From Deltaproteobacteria bacterium (GTDB taxonomy: Bacteria; Desulfobacterota; JAFDED01), in the NCBI GenBank assembly GCA_019310535.1, contig JAFDED010000003.1:45727-109726 (forward strand): a DNA stretch of 64,000 bases, in the 5' to 3' direction. This document shows, in pieces, positions 58,442 through 64,000 of the stretch. Made by a program: the position numbers and the translations under genes. Below the pieces are notes generated by a model that worked only from the letters and a program-made list of their open reading frames with translations, had not been told where the DNA came from and did not search any database. The number at the start of each line of letters is the position of its first letter. Within the stretch, counting starts at the first letter, position 1.

Positions 58442-59188
58442 ATGCCTTCTACCTCTACCTCAGAATTCCTAAGACCTGCCAGGAGAATCAAAATCTCTGA
58501 TGATATTTATCACCAGATTCTTTCCTATATTTCAAAGGCTGATCTTAAGCCAGGCCATAAACTCCCCTCCGAGCGAGAGCTCTCAGAGCTTTTTTCCACC
58601 GGCCGATCAGCGGTCAGAGAGGCGTTAAGGTTCCTGGAAGCTCTCCAGATCGTTGAAGTGTATCAGGGGAAGGGATATTTTGTTAAGAAGTTCGACTACG
58701 ATGCGTACATTCAATTTCTCAGCCTAAGCATTTCAATGAAGCAGGGATCAAATTCCTTTTCCTTATCGGAATTCTGGGAAGCGAGAAAAATGCTGGAATC
58801 AAGACTTTGCGCCATGGCTGCCAGACGCATGGACACCGCCAAATGCTCTGAACTTCAAAAGATCCATAGGAAAATGCATGAATCCTTGGGAGAGCCGGAC
58901 TATTTCGCAAGGTCGGCAACGATGTTTCATCGCGAAATCGCCAAGATCGCCGGCAATAAAGTTCTGTTATTTCTTCTGGATTGTTTGCTGACCATTCGCC
59001 CCCATGTCCGAAAAAAAGCCATGTCCAGGCCTCAATTTCGGTTTGAAGTTCTCAGGTCGCACAAGAACATCATTGACTGCTTTTTGAAAAATGACCCGGC
59101 AGGAGCGGGGAAGGCCATGAAGCAACATCTGGACAGTGTTGATCAGTTTTACACGTGCGCCATGGGCACGTTTAATTCCGGGCCTTAA
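58442..59188 (+). CDS. GntR/FadR-type transcriptional regulator
   Basis: This 248-residue repressor has a winged HTH (residues 20-85, with KLPSERELSELFSTGRSAVREALRFLEA and the wing QGKGYFV) and an FCD ligand-binding domain (about 100-240). FCD metal-site histidines are in MFHREIAKIAGN, LRSHKNIID and MKQHLDSVDQF. FCD regulators sense small carboxylates and control adjacent catabolic or uptake genes; the TRAP operon just downstream is the obvious target. ATG 58442 has no good SD, which may mean weak or leaderless translation. Effector unknown. Confidence 0.9.
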   Translation: MPSTSTSEFLRPARRIKISDDIYHQILSYISKADLKPGHKLPSERELSELFSTGRSAVREALRFLEALQIVEVYQGKGYFVKKFDYDAYIQFLSLSISMKQGSNSFSLSEFWEARKMLESRLCAMAARRMDTAKCSELQKIHRKMHESLGEPDYFARSATMFHREIAKIAGNKVLLFLLDCLLTIRPHVRKKAMSRPQFRFEVLRSHKNIIDCFLKNDPAGAGKAMKQHLDSVDQFYTCAMGTFNSGP

Positions 59189-59207
59189 ATGCAGAACCTC
59201 TTAAATA

Positions 59208-59234
59208 CAGAGGCATACTGAGAAAGAGCCTCTG
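59208..59234 (+). terminator. Stem-loop after the GntR gene
   Basis: CAGAGGC (59208-59214) and GCCTCTG (59228-59234) form a perfect seven-pair stem with a 13-base loop. No U-tract follows, so it is a weak terminator or processing signal. Confidence 0.35.
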
Positions 59235-59281
59235 CCAGTTAATTCAAAGGAGGTGGTGGAGACACATAAATAATTGGGTAA

Positions 59282-59307
59282 TTGAGAGTCTCAAACAATA
59301 ATTGTTT
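59282..59307 (+). promoter_or_regulatory. Two overlapping palindromes just upstream of dctP, candidate operators
   Basis: TTGAGAGTCTCAA (59282-59294, 6+1+6) and AAACAATAATTGTTT (59293-59307, 7+1+7) are both perfect and overlap by two bases, immediately before the dctP ribosome site. Their position fits an operator for the GntR regulator, which is inferred. Confidence 0.45.
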
Positions 59308-59333
59308 CAATGAGAAAAATGGAGGGAACGTTC

Positions 59334-60362
59334 ATGAAAAAAAGATTTTTCTGGATTTCTCTTGTGTCTTGTGCATTGCTGGTTGTCTCATATTCGCTGG
59401 CGGGGCCGGCATGGGCCGGGTTTGCAAAAAAGCCGAAGTACATCCTGAACTTCGGACACTGCGTACCCGAGGACCATCCCTACCACATAGGGGCAGTGCG
59501 CTTCCAGGAGGCCGCTGCGGCGCGATCCGACGGGGAGCTCAAGATAGAGATATTCCCTAATTTCCAGCTTGGAAGCGAACAGGAACAATATAAGGCCTGC
59601 CAGATGGGAACCCAGGATATCGCCCTGGGCGCCATCAACAACGCTGCTCCCTTCTGGCCGCCCTTCAACGTGTTCATCATGCCCTATCTTTTCAGAAGCC
59701 TGGAACATGCCTGGGCAGTGGCGGATGGATCGGTAGGCAAGGAGCTTAAAGAGAAGTTTCTCAAAAACACGGGACTGAGGACTATCGCGCTGTTTGACCT
59801 GGGATTCCGCTCCCTGAGTAATTCCAAGCGACCCATTACCAAGCCCGCGGACCTGAAAGGGGTCCTGTTCCGGGTACCGAAAAATCCCGTGATGGTCGAG
59901 ACGACCAAGGCCATGGGCGCCGACGCCATTCCCATGGCGTGGAGCGAAGTGTTCAACGCACTCAAGCAGGGGGTGGTGGACGGTCAGGACACCCCTCCCG
60001 CCGTTACCCTTTCCATGAAGTTTTATGAAGCACGCCAGAAATACTACTCGCTGACAAAACACTTTTACGCATATGCCATTACGCTGATGAGCGAGAAGAA
60101 ATACCAGTCTCTCCCTCCCCACATCCAGAAAGCGCTTGACCTAGCGGCCAGGGATGCGGAACTCTACCAGAGAGGCTATAGCGTCCGCTTTACCGAAGGT
60201 TCCATTGAGGCGTTGGAAGCCCACGGCATGAAAGTCAACGACATTCCTGACCGCTCGGCATTCGTCAAGGCTGTAGAGCCGGTTTGGGCAAAGTTCACAA
60301 AGGAAATCCCTGAGGTGAAAGTATTCGGAGATAAGATCCGGGCCGTGCCGACAGTTCATTAA
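59334..60362 (+). CDS. dctP: TRAP transporter solute-binding protein DctP
   Basis: This 342-residue periplasmic binding protein has a signal peptide (about residues 1-25, FFWISLVSCALLVVSYSLAG) and the TRAP SBP (DctP/SiaP) fold. Family features are LNFGHCVPEDHPYHIGAVRF at the start, GELKIEIFPNFQLGSEQE, LGFRSLSNSKRPITKPADL, the binding Arg in LKGVLFRVPKNPVMVETT, and WSEVFNALKQGVVDGQD. GGAGGG lies seven bases before ATG 59334; the upstream codons in frame are unlikely. The ligand is probably an organic acid, given the Arg that pairs with its carboxylate. Confidence 0.93.
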   Translation: MKKRFFWISLVSCALLVVSYSLAGPAWAGFAKKPKYILNFGHCVPEDHPYHIGAVRFQEAAAARSDGELKIEIFPNFQLGSEQEQYKACQMGTQDIALGAINNAAPFWPPFNVFIMPYLFRSLEHAWAVADGSVGKELKEKFLKNTGLRTIALFDLGFRSLSNSKRPITKPADLKGVLFRVPKNPVMVETTKAMGADAIPMAWSEVFNALKQGVVDGQDTPPAVTLSMKFYEARQKYYSLTKHFYAYAITLMSEKKYQSLPPHIQKALDLAARDAELYQRGYSVRFTEGSIEALEAHGMKVNDIPDRSAFVKAVEPVWAKFTKEIPEVKVFGDKIRAVPTVH

Positions 60363-60406
60363 ATCCTTCGAATTGATTGAAAAGTGGGCCTTACCCACCA
60401 GCTTTG

Positions 60407-60427
60407 GGGCGGGGGTAAACCCCGCCC
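60407..60427 (+). terminator. Strong GC stem-loop between dctP and dctQ
   Basis: GGGCGGGG (60407-60414) pairs perfectly with CCCCGCCC (60420-60427) over a five-base loop, and is followed by TTATC. A smaller GTGGG/CCCAC hairpin lies just before it, at 60384-60398. Such intercistronic hairpins may stabilise or partly terminate dctP mRNA so that binding protein exceeds membrane subunits. Confidence 0.5.
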
Positions 60428-60575
60428 TTATCATCGCTTCGGTGAACAAATCCTTCGGCGGGTAGCACACTATACTCAAGCTTGCGAGGGTTTGGTGAGT
60501 GTCGAAGGCACAGGAGATCATTTTATCCGTAATTTCCCGTTCAGGAGTGGATAAACCCCGACAAAGAGGCCACAG

Positions 60576-61076
60576 ATGAAAAAAGTAATGAGCGCCGTCA
60601 ACAACAACCTGGAAGAGGTGATCTGCGCTTTTCTCCTCTCCACCGTTATTGTCCTTATGGGTTTTCAGGTCTTCGGACGATATGTATTCGGCTATGTCAG
60701 TCCGGTGTGCGAGGAAGTGTCCCGATGGGCTTTTGTCTGGCTCATATATTTCGGAGCCGCCATGGGCGCCAAACGGGGGCGGCATTTCAGGGTTTCCGTC
60801 TATAAATTGATCTTCAAAGGCCGCGCCGATACCGTTGTTACCATATTTGGAGATTGTATCTGGCTCGGGTTTAACCTTTTCATGGTTATCATCGGTCTTC
60901 AGTTTGTCAACAGCGTGATCCAACAGCAATATCTAAGCCCGGCCCTTATGTTTCCCATGAAATATATATACCCTATTATTCCCCTGGGCTTCCTCCTGAT
61001 TGCAGTGCGAATGATCACTTTCTCAATAAAAAATATCTATTATACGAGGCAGACGACAAACCATGTCCATCACTGA
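60576..61076 (+). CDS. dctQ: TRAP transporter small permease subunit DctQ
   Basis: This 166-residue membrane protein has four predicted transmembrane helices and the DctQ-type opening NNNLEEVICAFLLSTVIVLMGF, then RYVFGYVSPVCEEVSRWAFVWLIY with the conserved E-x-x-R region in the small subunit. It forms a complex with DctM. The end overlaps the dctM start by 14 bases. AAAGAGG precedes the ATG. The 213-base gap to dctP holds the hairpins described above. Confidence 0.9.
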   Translation: MKKVMSAVNNNLEEVICAFLLSTVIVLMGFQVFGRYVFGYVSPVCEEVSRWAFVWLIYFGAAMGAKRGRHFRVSVYKLIFKGRADTVVTIFGDCIWLGFNLFMVIIGLQFVNSVIQQQYLSPALMFPMKYIYPIIPLGFLLIAVRMITFSIKNIYYTRQTTNHVHH

Positions 61077-62346
61077 ACTGATCTTTTTGACTCTCATAGG
61101 GTGCCTGCTGGTGGGTGTGCCCATCGCCTTTTCTCTGGGCATTGCCGCCGTCGTGGGAGTGATGTTTGCCGGCTTTCCTTTCATCTACATGGCGCAAACA
61201 GCCTATACAGGGTGCGACGTGTTCACCCTTATGGCGGTCCCGGGATTCATTCTGGCGGGCTATCTCATGCAGAGAGGTGGAATCAGCCAGCGCATCACCG
61301 ATGTGGCCGGCGAACTGGTGGGCTTTCTGCCCGGTGGCCTGGCCATTGTGACCATCATTTCGTGCATGTTTTTCGCTTCCGTTTCAGGCTCGGGGCCGGC
61401 TACCGTGGCAGCCATCGGCTCAATCATGATCCCGGCCATGCAAAAACAGGGATATTCCACCGAGTTCTCAGCCGGTGTTTCCGCGTCGGGGGGGACCCTG
61501 GGCATCCTTATCCCGCCAAGCAACCCCATGATCATCTACGGTGTGGTGGGAAATGTCTCTATAGCAGGGCTCTTTTTGGCCGGAATGATACCCGGGCTTG
61601 TTGTGGGAGCTATGCTCTCTCTCGTAACGTTCTTGCTGAGCAGGCATTATGGGTTCAGGGGAGAAGAAAAAGTTTTTTCTATCGAACGCCTGTTTCATGC
61701 CATTAAAAGGGGGTTCTGGGCGCTCCTGTCCCCTGTTATTGTGCTGGGTGGGATTTACACCGGCGCTTTCACCCCCGTGGAAGCCTCCATTGTGGCTGTC
61801 ATGTATGCAATTTTTGTCGGGGTGTTGATTTACCGGAGTTTGAACATCAACGCCATCTACGCGTCCCTGGTTGAAACCTCCATGCTTTCCGGGACAGTTC
61901 TCATCATCATGGGTCCTGCACTGGCCTTCGGCCGAATCCTGACTATGTACAGGATTCCCCAGCAGATTGCAGAGACGTTCTCGACCATCTCCACCAATTG
62001 GTTCGTTGTCTTCATGATGATCAATCTATTCCTGATCCTGGTTGGCACTTTCATGGAGACACTGGCGGCCATCGTGCTGCTGACACCGATATTCCTCCCA
62101 GTGATAAAGGAACTGGGCATAGATCCTATTCACTTCGGAATTCTCATCGTGGTCACCTCGGAGATCGGCTTCCTTACTCCACCGTTGGGGGTGAATCTCT
62201 TCGTGGCGTGCGGCCTGACCGGGCTCTCACTGGAAATAATATCCAGGGCGATTGTACCTTTTATTCTTACGTTGTTCATTTGTGTGGTGATCCTGACCCT
62301 CATTCCCCAGATTAGCACATTCTTGCCGGCGTTGGTAGGTTTCTGA
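61063..62346 (+). CDS. dctM: TRAP transporter large permease subunit DctM
   Basis: This 427-residue membrane protein is the 12-helix-type ion-coupled channel of TRAP carriers. Conserved features are LVGVPIAFSLGIAAVVGVM, FFASVSGSGPATVAAIGSIM, GVSASGGTLGILIPPSNPMI and FLTPPLGVNLFVACGL, which include the family Na-site serines and glycines. It starts inside dctQ (14-base overlap), so subunits are coupled. With dctP and dctQ it is a complete secondary carrier for an organic anion, likely controlled by the GntR regulator. Confidence 0.95.
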   Translation: MSITELIFLTLIGCLLVGVPIAFSLGIAAVVGVMFAGFPFIYMAQTAYTGCDVFTLMAVPGFILAGYLMQRGGISQRITDVAGELVGFLPGGLAIVTIISCMFFASVSGSGPATVAAIGSIMIPAMQKQGYSTEFSAGVSASGGTLGILIPPSNPMIIYGVVGNVSIAGLFLAGMIPGLVVGAMLSLVTFLLSRHYGFRGEEKVFSIERLFHAIKRGFWALLSPVIVLGGIYTGAFTPVEASIVAVMYAIFVGVLIYRSLNINAIYASLVETSMLSGTVLIIMGPALAFGRILTMYRIPQQIAETFSTISTNWFVVFMMINLFLILVGTFMETLAAIVLLTPIFLPVIKELGIDPIHFGILIVVTSEIGFLTPPLGVNLFVACGLTGLSLEIISRAIVPFILTLFICVVILTLIPQISTFLPALVGF

Positions 62347-62848
62347 TAAACAGGTTTTTCCCCAAGAATTCGAATCGTTACCTTGCTGGGTTACGTGCTT
62401 CTTGTGTAGAGCCCGGAGAAGTGGAAGGCTTCGTCTGCTACGCATACTCCGCCCTCCACTTCAAGATTTCATTCCAACCGGTCTCGCCCATTATCTTTAT
62501 CCTGAACAGGGGGATACCATGTCTGTTCCGTTTCTTATTGGTGGCAAATATTTAGCGCTGGACAAAATGGCCCAAATGATTTATTAAGATTACAGAAACC
62601 TGTTACAATATTAACCACCTGTCTCAAACGATGCTCAAGGCAGGAAAGATTGAGCCTTGACCATACCCCGATCGGCGCAACAGGGAACTCGACATGAGGT
62701 TGTAAAGCATCCCTCAAGAGGAAACGGAGAAACGGACAGGAGAGGGAATAATTTGAGAAGGGAGGTGGAAAAGAAAAGAGCCGTGAACATACCGTTCCAA
62801 AGTTTTCCCCTTAAATCATGAAATTGCGCTTAACAAAAGGAGGGCATC
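62347..62848 (+). other. Intergenic region between dctM and the second dctP-like gene
   Basis: It contains a hairpin at 62418-62462 (GAAGTGGAAGGC with GCCCTCCACTTC, one mismatch, 21-base loop, no U-tract) and a partial sigma-54-like TGGCAAATATTTAGC at 62543-62557 facing the next gene. The latter keeps GG-N10-GC but departs at the TTGC element. No open frame is convincing. Confidence 0.35.
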
Positions 62849-63886
62849 ATGAGAAAAAGGCAGGTTTGTCTCTTATTGGTTTTATTGGTTACGGTGGCCT
62901 TCATTGGTGGGATGATGGCCGGCAAGCACGAAGCTTTCGCAGCCAAACCGATCCTGATCAAATTCAATTATGCAGGACCCAAAGCCCCTCCCAGCGTACA
63001 CCCTTTGAGCCAAGCCATCGGATATCTTGGGAAGAAGTTGGAAGAAAACTCGGGGGGACGGCTCAAGGTGGAGATCTACTGGGGGGCCTCTTTGTATAAG
63101 GACGATCCTACTCAATATGCTGCACTCAGGGCCAACGTCATTCAGATGTGCGAGGTGAGCGGAGGACGGCTGGGAGGTGAGATCCCTGAGACCTTTCTCA
63201 TGGAGTTTCCCTTTACTTTCAGCGACATGGAGCATGTCTATCGGTTTCTGGACGGCCCCGGGAAAAAGCTTTTTGAACCCCTTTATGCCAAGCATAGCTA
63301 TAAATTGTTGGCCTTCTGGCCTTACGGTTTTCAAAATTTCGTCTCCAGCAAGGGATTCTTGGCCAAGCCTGAGGACTTCGTGGGGGTTAAGTTGAGAATC
63401 AGACCTTCCAAGATTGTGGCCTCCCAGATGGGGGCTTTAGGCGCCAGCGCCCAGGTCATCCCGTACATGGAAACTTACACCGCCCTCCAGCTCAAGACCG
63501 TGGATGGTGCCGAGTGTCCCCTGGCCGTTATCCAGGCCGTGAAATGGCATGAGACAGGAGATTACATCACCATTTCTCGACACAGCCTGCTCTTTGCAGC
63601 CATACTGATCAATCCAAAGTTTTACAATGGTCTGCCAGCCGATCTAAAGAAGATATTTAATGAGACTATCGAAGATGCTACAAAATTCGAGCACAAAACC
63701 CAGGAGGAAGTGGAGTACAAAATGCCCTGGATCATGATGTCGGAAAGGCCCTCTCTCCAGTTCAAGTGGTTGACCGAGAAGGAAAGAGCAGTGCTCAAAG
63801 AAAAAGTTAAACCAGTCTGGGAAGAGTTTGGAAAGAAAATACCGAAAGAATTCTTCGATGCCCTGGAAGCAACCCGGACTAAATGA
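62849..63886 (+). CDS. Second TRAP transporter solute-binding protein (DctP family)
   Basis: This 345-residue protein has a signal peptide (about residues 1-31, CLLLVLLVTVAFIGGM then a small-residue cleavage site). TRAP SBP signatures are IKFNYAGPKAPPSVHPLSQ, GGRLKVEIYWGASLYKDDP, YGFQNFVSSKGFLAKPEDF, and VGVKLRIRPSKIVASQMG with the ligand-pairing Arg; ALQLKTVDGAECPLAV replaces the more usual ALQTGVVDGQE. AAAGGAGGG before ATG 62849. It is divergent from the first DctP, so it probably binds another ligand. Its permease genes should lie to the right, beyond the window. Confidence 0.9.
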   Translation: MRKRQVCLLLVLLVTVAFIGGMMAGKHEAFAAKPILIKFNYAGPKAPPSVHPLSQAIGYLGKKLEENSGGRLKVEIYWGASLYKDDPTQYAALRANVIQMCEVSGGRLGGEIPETFLMEFPFTFSDMEHVYRFLDGPGKKLFEPLYAKHSYKLLAFWPYGFQNFVSSKGFLAKPEDFVGVKLRIRPSKIVASQMGALGASAQVIPYMETYTALQLKTVDGAECPLAVIQAVKWHETGDYITISRHSLLFAAILINPKFYNGLPADLKKIFNETIEDATKFEHKTQEEVEYKMPWIMMSERPSLQFKWLTEKERAVLKEKVKPVWEEFGKKIPKEFFDALEATRTK

Positions 63887-63906
63887 CGGCCGGAATGAAG
63901 AGTTTG

Positions 63907-64000
63907 AAGACAGGATAATAGGAAATAATAGGAAATAAGGAGAAAGAATAAGAGCATGAACTTGATCTTTTAATCAAGGCCTATCCTGTTATCCTGTCAT
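63907..64000. repeat. Dispersed intergenic repeat copies at the right edge
   Basis: GAAGACAGGATAATAGGAAA followed by TAATAGGAAATAAGG occupies 63907-63940, and CCTATCCTGTTATCCTGTCA lies at 63980-63999. They are roughly inverse versions of the same ATCCTGTCA-type repeat as at 27464 and 40602. The 63887-64000 stretch contains no gene. Confidence 0.45.

Noticed and set aside
59388..60122. 244-codon minus-strand frame
   Set aside because: Shadow of dctP, which has clear family motifs and an SD sequence on the plus strand.
60141..60929. 262-codon minus-strand frame
   Set aside because: Overlaps dctP and dctQ in antisense; no support.
62543..62557. Sigma-54 promoter for the second TRAP binding protein
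   Set aside because: GG-N10-GC is present but the TTGC element and the C and G after TGGCA are missing, so it was mentioned only as a weak possibility within the gap.
1..64000. CRISPR array
   Set aside because: No series of regularly spaced identical repeats was seen; the dispersed repeats are too few and too divergent.

Overview
The window reads as one bacterial chromosome segment, most likely from a deltaproteobacterium-type organism (Desulfobacterota). That placement is inferred from gene content: a sigma-54-controlled flagellar rod/export operon, hom-thrC translationally coupled to general secretion (T2SS) genes, ftsEX-envC-ctpA followed by an aromatic amino acid operon, Fe-S rich redox proteins and TRAP transporters. 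No rRNA, tRNA, CRISPR array or intact insertion sequence was found. A dispersed intergenic repeat (around TTATCCTGTCAAAA) occurs at least four times.

Layout. 1-4.7 kb is a small catabolic patch: the end of a flavodoxin-like gene, an M20 peptidase, the two aconitase-X subunits encoded divergently, and a phosphosulfolactate-synthase-like protein. 4.7-5.3 kb holds a decayed receiver-domain remnant. 5.3-17.9 kb, on the minus strand, is a flagellar operon (AMIN-TPR protein, histidine kinase, sigma-54 response regulator, flgB, flgC, fliE, fliF, fliG, fliH, fliI, fliJ, motE-like). It is preceded by a near-perfect sigma-54 promoter (18281-18296) and by a FlrA/FleQ/FgrM-like activator (18.6-19.9 kb). 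Next come an MltB-type transglycosylase and a large FG-GAP repeat protein carrying a peptidase-C13-like domain whose expected catalytic residues are missing.

25.5-44.8 kb is a dense minus-strand housekeeping run. In transcription order it is hom, thrC, gspJ, gspK, gspL, gspM, gspN, a TolC-type channel, ftsE, ftsX, envC, ctpA, a divergent polysaccharide deacetylase, pheA, aroE, aroK, aroC, tyrA. Several junctions are ATGA-type overlaps. Threonine, phenylalanine and tyrosine synthesis is thus interleaved with envelope assembly and secretion genes.

The most unusual gene is at 45.4-53.0 kb: one uninterrupted 2544-codon frame that joins a GlcD-like FAD oxidase, GlcF-like and ferredoxin-like Fe-S modules, two glutamate-synthase-like barrels, a class II glutamine amidotransferase and the GltB GXGXG domain. 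The order is permuted relative to GltB, which leaves the amidotransferase catalytic cysteine at internal residue 1668. The right end (53.4-64 kb) is accessory catabolism: a broken CaiB/BaiF CoA-transferase remnant, an MFS carrier, an enolase-superfamily enzyme, a DUF1847 protein, a GntR/FadR regulator, a complete TRAP transporter (dctP-dctQ-dctM) and a second TRAP binding protein.
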